Source: Acidobacteria bacterium Ga0074141 (GTDB lineage: Bacteria > Acidobacteriota > Blastocatellia > Pyrinomonadales > Pyrinomonadaceae). From it: a stretch of 64,000 bases of DNA. The translations under genes and the position numbers were made by a program. The stretch is taken from the NCBI GenBank assembly GCA_001464665.1, contig LNDP01000023.1:594157-658156 (forward strand), read 5' to 3'. The stretch's first letter is position 1. Each line of letters opens with the position of its first letter. Under the pieces are notes generated by a model. The model did no database searches. It saw only the letters and a list, made by a program, of their open reading frames with translations, and was not told the origin of the DNA. Below, piece by piece: positions 17,146-25,515 of this stretch.

Positions 17146-20100
17146 TTAGAATTCGAAGCGGAAGGCGAACTGCATTACTCGAGGCGATCCTTGGGTACCT
17201 GTGTAGTTACCGAAGGAGTTGCCCGGAGCACCAAGAAGGTCCGGATCGAGACCGAAGGTCGTATCAGCGTTGCCCGTAAACCTTGCGGTGTTGGTAACGT
17301 TGAAGACATCCCAGCGGATCTTGATCTTATGGTTCTCATTCCACGGCATGTTGAAGGCCTTCTGCAAACCAGCATCCAGAACTACGTAGTTCGGATAGCG
17401 GGTTATGTTTCGGTCGCCTGACTCGCCGGGGCCGGGACTGCGGAAACCGCGATACGTCGCCAGCCTGTTCGAGAACGCATTCGGACGGTCGTTGTTCACA
17501 CCACCGAGCCTGGTCGGCGTCGGTGAGATCTGCCGAAGCTGGACGACCGCACTGCGGACGTTCCAGTTGGTCGGCCAACCTGCCACGTCAACGAAGAAGC
17601 CATTCGGATAACCGGTGTTCCAACGATAGATCGTTGAAAGCTGCCAGCCGCCGAAAATGGCATCCGCAACTTTGTTCATTCCACTAAAGAACGTCCTGTT
17701 ACGGCCGATCGGGATATCCCAGATCGCGTTGGCGTTAACAATGTGCCGAAGGTCAAAGTCCGAGACAGAGTAGTTGTCCTTCGGACGCAGAGCATTCAGG
17801 ATGAAAGCCCCGCCAAAGACACCGCTCGTCTGAAGACCCGAAGTGTCATCCATCGAACGGGACATCGTGTAGTTGAGGTCCCAGGTAAGGCCCTTGAACC
17901 GCTGACGGATCGAAAGCGTTCCACCATGGTAGTTGGAATCCGCGATCGTGCCGTAAGCCGAAAGAGCACCGTACTGCCGGTTGTAGTAAAGCTTCGGACC
18001 GACGAACCGGTCGAAGATGTCCTGCAAGTATGTCCAGTCGTTTCCGCTATCGTAACAACCGAAGAGCGGAGCACCGGCACAACCCGGCGTAACAGCCGTC
18101 ACGGCCATAAAGCCGTAAGCCGCGCGCGTGTTCGAAAGGCCGGCACCGAAGAGCACGGCATCAACCGAACCCGGAGCATACATGTTCTCAAAGAACGGCT
18201 GATTCGGGACGCTGTTGACTGGAGTGCGGTTACGGCGGTGCCATTCAAGAATACCAGCCGCCTCATTGTAGGTCTGTCCGGAAACAGGGTCACGAATATC
18301 GTTCGGCTGCATTACGTCGCGGGAAGCGAGCAGTCCTTTTGCAAGGCGGCCGACGTACGACGCTTCCGCATAGATACCCCAGCCGAACTTTCGGCCGTAG
18401 CTGATGTTCCACTGATAGTGGGTCGGCGACGTCAGGTTATCGTCGAGCGAACCCTCGATACGACGTGCGTCGTTGAGCGGCTGCTGGAGCGGGAACGTGA
18501 TGCTCGGCGGAATGGTAATTCCCGGGAGCGTACGGATCGACATTGACGAGCCCGTATAAAGCGGAGCCGGGTTCGTCGTGATGTTGTACGTATTGGCCGA
18601 GATCGTCTGGTTAGACGCAAAGCCAAGACGATTGTTGGCGTCAAAGTTGACTGCGAGAGCCTGGCCGAAATAGTCATTCAGGATGGACACGCCACCGCGG
18701 ATGACCGATTCATCATTTGTACCAAAGATCTTCGAGAGCCAACCGGATTCGAACTTCGGCGACCACGCAAATGAAACACGCGGCTGCCAGTTGTTCCAGT
18801 CCATCGAGTAGAAACCCGGAGCGTCGTTTGCCTTTCCGGCACGGATGATCTGCAGAGGTTCTGTGTAGTTCTGTCCCTGTGCAGCAGCCGCGACGCGACG
18901 GTCGAAGTAGGTCTGGAGCGTGATGTTCGGTTTGGCCATGTAGCCTTCCTGCTCATACACCGGAGTGCTGAGGCCATACCGAAGGCCGAGGTTCAGCGTG
19001 AAGTTCGGACGGATCTTCCAAGAATCCTGTACGTAGAAGTCGTACTCTTCAGCCGCCCATTTGCGAACGACCGGAACTCCGCCGCCAAGCGGCTGTCCAT
19101 CGAGTCCGAAGTTGAAATTTGCACCGTACTGCGAAAGGCGGCCGATCATTCCGGCGAGTGCACGTTGCACTGCGAGGCTGAATGCGGGACCGACCTCAAA
19201 GCCGGGTCCGAGATTGTTAACAGCCTGCGTCAACTGCGAACCGGCTCCAAGATAGAATGAGGAGTTGGTAACACCGTTATCATAAGCGAGACCAAAGTCC
19301 GTTCGCGTGTTGCGAATGATACGGAAGTTGATACCGAACTGCAGCGAGTGATCGCCGATGGTCCAGTTAACATCGTTCGTAAAGTTCTGCGTCGGCTGCA
19401 CGCGGTTAAAGCTGTATGCAAAGTTTGCCGGCGTGAAGACATCACGGAACGTGATGGTGTTCTCATTCGAGTCACCCTGGTTGCTGAACGCATTTCGCGT
19501 CAAGCCATAGGTGAAGCGATTGACAATGTTGCTTTTGATCAGCCAGGTGTACGAGGCCGCAACGCCAAGCGGGTGGCTCCAGGTATCCGGGCTGGGGGTA
19601 TCCGGGAATGCCGAGGCATTCGTGAAGATGTCCTGCTGGTAGTTTCCGCGGAGCGAAAGCGTGTGCTTATCGTCGTTGGTGATTTTCCAGTCGAACTTCG
19701 CCGTATGGGTGTTCTGCTCAACCGGAAGCGGTGCGTTGAAACGGTATCCGCCGGTGTTCAAGCCATCGCCCAAACCAGTGTCGTTAGCAGGATAGCGGGC
19801 CGCGGCTGCCGCAAAAACAGCGATCGCTGCCGGGTTCATATCCACGACCGGACCAGGAGCCGAGCCGCCCGGAACTACGAGGCTATTAAGCTGAGCAAGC
19901 GAAAGCGTTACCAGATTGCCGTCGAGGTTGCGATATCGCAATTGGCCCTGGCCCATGCTGGCGAGCGGAACGAGCCGGAGAACGGAAACGCCCTTGGCCT
20001 CGCGCATGCCTTCATAGTTGTAAAAGAAGAAGAGTCTGTCTTTTACGATCGGTCCACCGATCGAACCGCCAAAGAGATTGCGGATCAGAGCCGGCCTTTC

Positions 20101-20922
20101 AACATTTGAAAGATTGTTGAAGTAGCTATTCGCGGTCGTGATCGTGTTGCGATGATACTCGAACAGATTTCCGCGGAACTGATTTGACCCGCTCTTGGTG
20201 ACAAGTGCGATCTGGGCTCCCGAGGAGCGACCGCGGCTGGCATCGGGGTTCGACGTCGTAACACGAAACTCTTCGATCGAGTCAGGCGTAACGCGAAGAA
20301 CCGGCGTAAAGGCCGGGCCGTTCTGCTGGTCGTTAACGTCCACGCCGTCAAGCGTGATGTTCGCTTGGTCGCTGCGTCCGCCGGAAACTGAGCCGTCCGG
20401 GGTCACTGCGGCCTGAAGACTGAGCAGGTTACCTACGTTGCGTCCCTGAAGCGGAAGCTGCGTGATCTGCTCCGAAACAAAGTTGTTTCCGAGACTGGCG
20501 TCCTGCGTGTTTATATTAAGGTTCTCAATGCCTCCGGCATCGACCGTAACGGTGACATCGACCCCGCCGACTTCCAATGTGATCGGAAGCTGTGCGGTCC
20601 TGTCAACCTGGGCCTGAAACTCGGAAGTCACCGCTCGCTTGAAACCTTGAGCCTCAACCTCAATACGGTAAGGGCCGGGGTTCACTAGCGAGAACGAATA
20701 GTTTCCTTGTGAGTTTGTGACTGCGGTGCGTCGGGTGTTTTGAGCCACGCTTACAAGCGTGACAGTAGCTCCGGGGACGACCTCGTTCTGCTCATTGAAA
20801 ATCGTACCGGTCACGGATGAGGTGCCGGCCTGAGCAAAACCTTGGACGCCCAACAAAGTTACTAGCACAAAGCTCAAAACAGCAAACGAAAGTCCGCTTT
20901 TGAACGTCACTTTGTTGTTCAT
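17146..20922 (-). CDS. Oar-like TonB-dependent receptor with carboxypeptidase-regulatory domain
   Basis: A 1258-aa outer-membrane protein. The signal peptide ends GVQGFAQA near residue 32, and a carboxypeptidase-regulatory-like domain (residues 35-115, with GTIFNEQNEVVPGATVTLV) follows. The plug has NNFVSEQITQLPLQGRNVGNLL near residue 150 and ITLDGVDVNDQQN near 195. The long barrel ends in FAFRFEF with a terminal Phe. This is the pattern of the large acidobacterial Oar/Cna-B-type receptors thought to import oligosaccharides or peptides; no SusD partner is adjacent. A strong ribosome site, TAGGAGGAA, lies 5-6 bases before ATG. Its own promoter must lie in the 290-base gap upstream, where TATAAG is a weak candidate. 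Confidence 0.92.
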   Translation of the reverse strand: MNNKVTFKSGLSFAVLSFVLVTLLGVQGFAQAGTSSVTGTIFNEQNEVVPGATVTLVSVAQNTRRTAVTNSQGNYSFSLVNPGPYRIEVEAQGFKRAVTSEFQAQVDRTAQLPITLEVGGVDVTVTVDAGGIENLNINTQDASLGNNFVSEQITQLPLQGRNVGNLLSLQAAVTPDGSVSGGRSDQANITLDGVDVNDQQNGPAFTPVLRVTPDSIEEFRVTTSNPDASRGRSSGAQIALVTKSGSNQFRGNLFEYHRNTITTANSYFNNLSNVERPALIRNLFGGSIGGPIVKDRLFFFYNYEGMREAKGVSVLRLVPLASMGQGQLRYRNLDGNLVTLSLAQLNSLVVPGGSAPGPVVDMNPAAIAVFAAAAARYPANDTGLGDGLNTGGYRFNAPLPVEQNTHTAKFDWKITNDDKHTLSLRGNYQQDIFTNASAFPDTPSPDTWSHPLGVAASYTWLIKSNIVNRFTYGLTRNAFSNQGDSNENTITFRDVFTPANFAYSFNRVQPTQNFTNDVNWTIGDHSLQFGINFRIIRNTRTDFGLAYDNGVTNSSFYLGAGSQLTQAVNNLGPGFEVGPAFSLAVQRALAGMIGRLSQYGANFNFGLDGQPLGGGVPVVRKWAAEEYDFYVQDSWKIRPNFTLNLGLRYGLSTPVYEQEGYMAKPNITLQTYFDRRVAAAAQGQNYTEPLQIIRAGKANDAPGFYSMDWNNWQPRVSFAWSPKFESGWLSKIFGTNDESVIRGGVSILNDYFGQALAVNFDANNRLGFASNQTISANTYNITTNPAPLYTGSSMSIRTLPGITIPPSITFPLQQPLNDARRIEGSLDDNLTSPTHYQWNISYGRKFGWGIYAEASYVGRLAKGLLASRDVMQPNDIRDPVSGQTYNEAAGILEWHRRNRTPVNSVPNQPFFENMYAPGSVDAVLFGAGLSNTRAAYGFMAVTAVTPGCAGAPLFGCYDSGNDWTYLQDIFDRFVGPKLYYNRQYGALSAYGTIADSNYHGGTLSIRQRFKGLTWDLNYTMSRSMDDTSGLQTSGVFGGAFILNALRPKDNYSVSDFDLRHIVNANAIWDIPIGRNRTFFSGMNKVADAIFGGWQLSTIYRWNTGYPNGFFVDVAGWPTNWNVRSAVVQLRQISPTPTRLGGVNNDRPNAFSNRLATYRGFRSPGPGESGDRNITRYPNYVVLDAGLQKAFNMPWNENHKIKIRWDVFNVTNTARFTGNADTTFGLDPDLLGAPGNSFGNYTGTQGSPRVMQFAFRFEF

Positions 20923-21214
20923 AGGTTCCTCCTAGCTAAAAAATTGAAAAGGACTGTCCAATCTTCAGAACAAGTCAGGAGCTTTTGTTTTCGGATTGGA
21001 AGGCAATTCGACACCTTATAATTACGCACGAACCGTGCCACCGGGCGGTTAACTTCAGGAAAGGGTGTGTTTCCCTATGAAATAAGCCTAACCATTTGTT
21101 TTGCAATAAGTTAACGGCCTTCGGCTAATTTCATGCCATGCGTACGTTTGGTCGCGAACTTGAGCGATTTAATCAGAAATTCATTTTTTATTCAAATTTT
21201 CGGACGTTTCATTA
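20923..21214. other. intergenic region upstream of the Oar-like receptor
   Basis: Both flanking genes run on the minus strand. It holds the receptor ribosome site near 20930, a TATAAG-like -10 on the minus strand near 21018 and a short GCACG-AAC-CGTGC palindrome at about 21026-21038. I see no gene, RNA or clear terminator. Confidence 0.5.
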
Positions 21215-22126
21215 TTAGGAGAGTCGAGCCGCGATGGCCTTGGCTGCGGTTGATCCCATGCCGGTCGCAGTCGAAATTGTCGGGGAAATGGCGTTCGCAA
21301 CGTCGCCGCAAGTAAAGATCATCGGCACCGATGTCGCACAGGTCACATCGACCTGAACAAAGCCCGAAACGTCGAGCTCCACAAGGCCTCGGAGCAACTC
21401 AGAGTTGGGCTTGAATCCGATACGAATAAGCAGAAGATCTGCCACGATCGAGCGCGAGCCTTCCGGGCCCGAAGCCTCAATTCCCTCAAACCTCTTTTCG
21501 CCGAGGATCTTCGACACGTGAGTTTCTGTGATCATCTCGACGTTCGCCGCTGCTTTCGCCCGTTCGAGAAACTCCGCCCTCGCCCGAAACTCGCGGCTCC
21601 GATGGACGACCGTCACTCGTTCGGCAAACTCGCTAAGCAAAACCGCGTTCTCGATAGCCGCGTCGCCGCCGCCGACTATGACGACATGTTTCCCCTTTGC
21701 TTCCTCCCGCTGCCCCGCACCCGACCGCAAAACGCCCTTGCCGACGAATTCATCCTCGCCAGCAAGCCCGAGCCGCCGTCGGCTAAGCCCTGTGGCGAGT
21801 ATCACAGCCCGCGGGCGAAACTCCTCTCCGCCCGCGGTTCTTACGACCAGCGGTTCGGCGGAGATTGACTCGACACGCGTTCCGACCAGCCGGCGGAATG
21901 CGAATTGCTTTTCCCACTCCAGAAGTTTCGCGGCGAATTCGCGTCCGTTCGCCGCCGCGAGGCCCGCGTAATTCGCGATGGGGTTGTTTATCGAGTGGAG
22001 CTGTCCGCCGGGCCGCTCGCTTGCCTCGATCAAAACTGCCGTAAGGCCAAGGTCCGAGCACCACGCTGCGGCCGAAAGGCCCGCAGGCCCGCCGCCGATA
22101 ACGACAACATCGGTTTTGGTTTCCAT
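21215..22126 (-). CDS. NAD(P)/FAD oxidoreductase of the thioredoxin-reductase fold, lacking the redox CxxC
   Basis: A 303-aa flavoprotein. The FAD motif VVVIGGGPAGLSAA lies at residue 7, the GGQLHSINNPIANYAG segment follows, and the NAD(P) motif VVIVGGGDAAIENA lies near residue 153. The C-terminal FAD motif IFTCGDVA is near 275. Thioredoxin reductases have a CxxC between the two halves; here the region reads GKGVLRSGAGQREEAKGK with no cysteine. It therefore resembles the ferredoxin/flavodoxin-NADP reductase branch (YumC-like), which passes electrons without a disulfide. I chose the ATG at 22126; an upstream GTG would add 7 residues. A TGACA palindrome lies upstream as a possible operator. Confidence 0.82.
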   Translation of the reverse strand: METKTDVVVIGGGPAGLSAAAWCSDLGLTAVLIEASERPGGQLHSINNPIANYAGLAAANGREFAAKLLEWEKQFAFRRLVGTRVESISAEPLVVRTAGGEEFRPRAVILATGLSRRRLGLAGEDEFVGKGVLRSGAGQREEAKGKHVVIVGGGDAAIENAVLLSEFAERVTVVHRSREFRARAEFLERAKAAANVEMITETHVSKILGEKRFEGIEASGPEGSRSIVADLLLIRIGFKPNSELLRGLVELDVSGFVQVDVTCATSVPMIFTCGDVANAISPTISTATGMGSTAAKAIAARLS

Positions 22127-22437
22127 AGTTTGCTCGGGTCGTTCCACTGACTTCGCGAGAGCTGCTTTGCCGGTTTATGTCATCCGGCCATTGACAGATT
22201 TTGTCACTTTAATGGCCTGCGAGGCTTCCCGAAACTCCCCGCAGATTTCGCAAAGCCCTTTAATGACTACATTCTAGGCTCGCACCGGCCCGAATCAAAA
22301 CCGAGACGCCCCGCTTGCGGGCTGGCACTGTAATTGCTTTTGAATCTCCTTCGCCAGTGGGTTTACCATCTCCGGTACCCGGCCTCCCAAGACCGCACCG
22401 CTCAAAATTCTGCTTCAAAATTTGGCACAAGAGGCTT
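22127..22437. other. divergent intergenic region between the flavoprotein and chemosensory operons
   Basis: It must contain promoters for both directions. Besides the palindrome at 22192-22206 I see no strong sigma70 pair. A ribosome site GAGG precedes the plus-strand start at 22438. No RNA gene is evident. Confidence 0.5.
22192..22206. promoter_or_regulatory. TGACA-N5-TGTCA palindrome, possible operator
   Basis: Perfect 5-bp arms lie around GATTT, about 66 bases upstream of the flavoprotein start. A second TGTCAT half-like sequence sits at about 22177. The chance likelihood of such a short palindrome is not negligible. Confidence 0.35.
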
Positions 22438-24990
22438 ATGATCTTAGAACAAGAATCCGCAGTCGCACCCAACGCTCTGACCGAACAATCGCCTTTCGTT
22501 AGCTCGCCGGGCGACCTGTTTTCCGAGGCCGAAGACTACCTACGGCAAGGCATTCGGAACGCACAGGCCGGCCACCGCAACGAGGCCCGAGTCGCTCTTC
22601 TCCGCTCGGTCGAACTCAATCCCGGCTCTGAGAATGCCTGGCTCTGGCTCGCTTCGATAAGCGAGTATCCAGAAGAACTCCTCGGCTTTCTCAACCATGT
22701 GCTTGAGATAAATCCGGCCAACCAGCGTGCAATCGAATGGCTCTCGGCGACTAACGCCTTGCTCGCGAAGACATTTCTACAGCGAGGACAAGAGGCGGTC
22801 GAACAGGGTATGAGCGACCAAGCCTCGGACATGTTCTCAAAGGCCCTTGAGCACGACCAAAACTGTGCGACAGCCTGGCTCGGCCTTGCCGGCCTTGCCG
22901 ATTCGAACGAAGGCAAGCTGCTTTACCTCGAAAAAGCTATCGCGATCGAACCTGACAACGTCGAGGCACGTGCCGCCTTTGCTGATGTCCGAAGGGCGAT
23001 GACGTCCGGCTATCTTGAAGAGGCAAAGGCCGCGGCCGTCGCCGGCCGAATCGCCGATGCCAATGAACTCCTCGACGCGGTGCTCGAAGAAATGCCGGAT
23101 TCGGAAGATGCCTGGATGCTCCGCTCGCATTTCGCGGCGGGCTTTGAAGATAAGATCGCGGCATTCCAACGCATACTTGAGATCAACCCCGATAACGTCG
23201 CCGCCAGCACTGGTCTTGCGTCGCTCCGCTCGTTCCTTCCCAGCGTTCCCGTAGCAGAACCGGCCGTGACCGAAGCACCGGTTGAAGAAGCTCCTGTAGC
23301 TGAAGCCGAACACGAAGTAGCGCCGGAAATGTCCGTCTCGCTACAAAGCGGTTTGCTCGAATCTCCGGTCGTCGGAGATAAGAGCCCGACCGAAGAACTT
23401 GAAATGCCCGCCGGTGTCGAAGAAGCCTTCGAGACCCGCGAAGAAACCGTTGAGGTCGCCGAAAGCGTAACCGAAGAACCGGCATTTGAATACTCAGAGC
23501 CAACCGAAGAGGCAGCCGAACCGCAGGCCTATCTTGAAGATAGCCTTGAAGAAGTTTCCGAACCGCAGGCGTTATTTGAGGCACCTGAGGAAGCACTCGC
23601 TCCGGTTGAAGATGTTGTGACCGAGGAAGTTCCTTATTACGAGGCGCTGGAAGAAGCCGTCGCCGAAGCATCTTTCGGAGAGCCCGAAGCTTTGCCCGAA
23701 AACGAGCCGGTCGAGGAATTCATCGAACAGCCGCCGGTCGCGTCTGAACTTTCATTCGTAGATGCCAGCGATGACGAATCGATCGACGAGGTCCGCTACG
23801 ACGCTCCGATCGCTCCGCCGGCCGAGGAACACGTCTTCGAGCCGCAGGCCGAAGAATACAATCCATTTGCGACCCGCGTCGAACCGCAGTCGTCCTTTGA
23901 TCCATTCTCGACCATAGCGGCGATGCCGAATGAGGTCTTTGACGCAGCCCGTGGCTTCATCGCCCCGGAACCTGCAACGGACGAACCGATCGTCCCGGTC
24001 AGCGAAATACAGGCCGAGCCCTTTGTAAATGAACAGCCCGAACCGATGCCGGACTTTGGTTCGTCGACGATGTTCTCCACGGCGGCCGATCCCTTCGCAT
24101 CCGAGGCTCCGAGCTTCGGCGATGAGATCCCGCGGCCCGAGAACTCACCGGCCGAACACCAAAGCGAACCGGTCGCAGCGGTTCCTGCCTCAAATGGCCA
24201 CCAGGCAGCCGAAACCAATCGGCCGTGCCCGTTCTGCACGACCGAAAACGATATCTTCTCCGTTGTTTGCGGCAACTGCTTCGCAGTGCTGTCGCTCTCG
24301 GATATCGAGATGCTGCTAGCGAACCAGAGCGCAGAGCAATGGGTGATCCGCCAAGCACTCAACTCGCTCGAGGCGGCCCGCAGCCAGCATCCGCTTACTG
24401 AGGTCGAGCTAACAAATCTCGGTATCGGCTACATCAACCTTCGCGAATACGATAAGGGCTACTTTTACCTTGTCGAAGCCGCCCAGACGAACCCGAACAA
24501 CGTCGTCCTCTCCAGCTACGTAAACGCTCTTCACATCCGCATCGAAGAGATCAAGCAGAAACAGGGAGCTAACGGCACACAGGTCAGCGGCAAGACGATC
24601 CTCGTTGTTGACGACAGCCCGACCATCCGCAAGCTGATCAGCGGCAAGCTCGAAAAGAGCGGCCACGAGGTCTTCTGTGCCTCAGATGGCGTCGAGGCTC
24701 TCGAAATGCTCAAGGCCCTCCAGCCGCATCTTGTTCTGCTCGACATCACCATGCCGCGAATGGACGGCTACCAGGTCTGCAAGGCCATCAAGAGTGCCCC
24801 GGAGACAAAGGACGTTCCCGTCGTAATGATCTCCGGCAAAGACGGATTTTTTGACAAGGTCCGAGGCCGAATGGCCGGCTCCTCGGGCTATATAACAAAA
24901 CCGTTCGGCCCCGAAACACTTATGAAGGTGGTCGAAGGCTATCTTACCGACGGTGCTGCGGCACCTGAAATGGAAGAGTATGCACAATGA
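22438..24990 (+). CDS. TPR / acidic linker / zinc-ribbon / response-regulator receiver fusion, PilG-like C-terminus
   Basis: An 850-aa cytoplasmic protein. TPR-like helical repeats fill residues 25-270 (for example AEDYLRQGIRNAQAGHRNEAR). A long Glu/Pro/Ala-rich acidic linker runs from 275 to 595. A zinc ribbon, CPFCTTENDIFSVVCGNC, sits at 597-614, and a second helical repeat pair at 630-700. The receiver domain begins at GKTILVVDDSP near 716, with phospho-acceptor Asp in LLDITMPRMDGY and the conserved Lys in TKPFGP. The receiver resembles PilG-type outputs of twitching-motility chemosensory systems. It heads a five-gene operon and overlaps cheW by 4 bases. ATG 22438 was chosen because GAGG precedes it and the TPR region starts soon after. 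Confidence 0.85.
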   Translation: MILEQESAVAPNALTEQSPFVSSPGDLFSEAEDYLRQGIRNAQAGHRNEARVALLRSVELNPGSENAWLWLASISEYPEELLGFLNHVLEINPANQRAIEWLSATNALLAKTFLQRGQEAVEQGMSDQASDMFSKALEHDQNCATAWLGLAGLADSNEGKLLYLEKAIAIEPDNVEARAAFADVRRAMTSGYLEEAKAAAVAGRIADANELLDAVLEEMPDSEDAWMLRSHFAAGFEDKIAAFQRILEINPDNVAASTGLASLRSFLPSVPVAEPAVTEAPVEEAPVAEAEHEVAPEMSVSLQSGLLESPVVGDKSPTEELEMPAGVEEAFETREETVEVAESVTEEPAFEYSEPTEEAAEPQAYLEDSLEEVSEPQALFEAPEEALAPVEDVVTEEVPYYEALEEAVAEASFGEPEALPENEPVEEFIEQPPVASELSFVDASDDESIDEVRYDAPIAPPAEEHVFEPQAEEYNPFATRVEPQSSFDPFSTIAAMPNEVFDAARGFIAPEPATDEPIVPVSEIQAEPFVNEQPEPMPDFGSSTMFSTAADPFASEAPSFGDEIPRPENSPAEHQSEPVAAVPASNGHQAAETNRPCPFCTTENDIFSVVCGNCFAVLSLSDIEMLLANQSAEQWVIRQALNSLEAARSQHPLTEVELTNLGIGYINLREYDKGYFYLVEAAQTNPNNVVLSSYVNALHIRIEEIKQKQGANGTQVSGKTILVVDDSPTIRKLISGKLEKSGHEVFCASDGVEALEMLKALQPHLVLLDITMPRMDGYQVCKAIKSAPETKDVPVVMISGKDGFFDKVRGRMAGSSGYITKPFGPETLMKVVEGYLTDGAAAPEMEEYAQ

Positions 24991-25502
24991 ACCTCGAAAC
25001 CGTTTCAAATTCCCCCGAACGGCCTGAGGCGACCTCAAATCAAGCAAGTGACCTGACCGAGCCCGCGGCCAATTCGCACTCCAGATTTCTTTCCTTCACC
25101 ATCGGCGGCGGCAAGTATTGCTTGCCGGCAGATGCCGTGGTCGAGGTCTCGCATCCGCTCGATCTCGCCCGCCTGCCAAAGTCGCCGGCGAATGTGCTCG
25201 GCGTTGCTTCGTTCACCGGGGAGATAGCTCTTGTCGTCGATCTACGTTCGCTCTTGAGCGAATCGCGGCCCGCCGCGGACACGAAGGCAAAAATGCTTCG
25301 GCTTGCTGTGATCGGCGATGAAACAAATATCGCCTTTCCGGTCGATGCGGTCGGAGAGGTCTTTTCATCCGAACCTTCGTCGTTTATAACTGCGGGCGGT
25401 GCTCCCTTGGTCGAAGGCACGCAACACGGCGCTCTGCCTCATCCGGTTTCCCTTCTAAGCCCTACCGCGATCCGTGCGATATCGGATCCGCGTTCTGCCT
25501 AG
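24987..25502 (+). CDS. CheW-like coupling protein (PilI-like)
   Basis: A 171-aa protein. The SH3-like CheW fold starts at FLSFTIGGGKYCLPADAVVEV near residue 32 and carries the family segments NVLGVASFTGEIALVVDLRSLL and VGEVFSS. It couples the MCP-like receptors to the CheA-type kinase. An acidic, Ser/Pro-rich N-terminus of about 30 residues precedes the fold. Its start codon overlaps the stop of the TPR-receiver gene (ATGA), so translation is coupled. Confidence 0.85.
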   Translation: MNLETVSNSPERPEATSNQASDLTEPAANSHSRFLSFTIGGGKYCLPADAVVEVSHPLDLARLPKSPANVLGVASFTGEIALVVDLRSLLSESRPAADTKAKMLRLAVIGDETNIAFPVDAVGEVFSSEPSSFITAGGAPLVEGTQHGALPHPVSLLSPTAIRAISDPRSA

Positions 25503-25515
25503 TTTGCTTGAAAAG

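Noticed and set aside
21215-22126. Thioredoxin reductase (trxB)
   Set aside because: The redox-active CxxC is absent, so the name would be misleading.
25474-25515. GTG start of the first MCP-like gene at 25474
   Set aside because: It would overlap cheW by 29 bases and adds residues without membrane character; ATG 25516 fits better.
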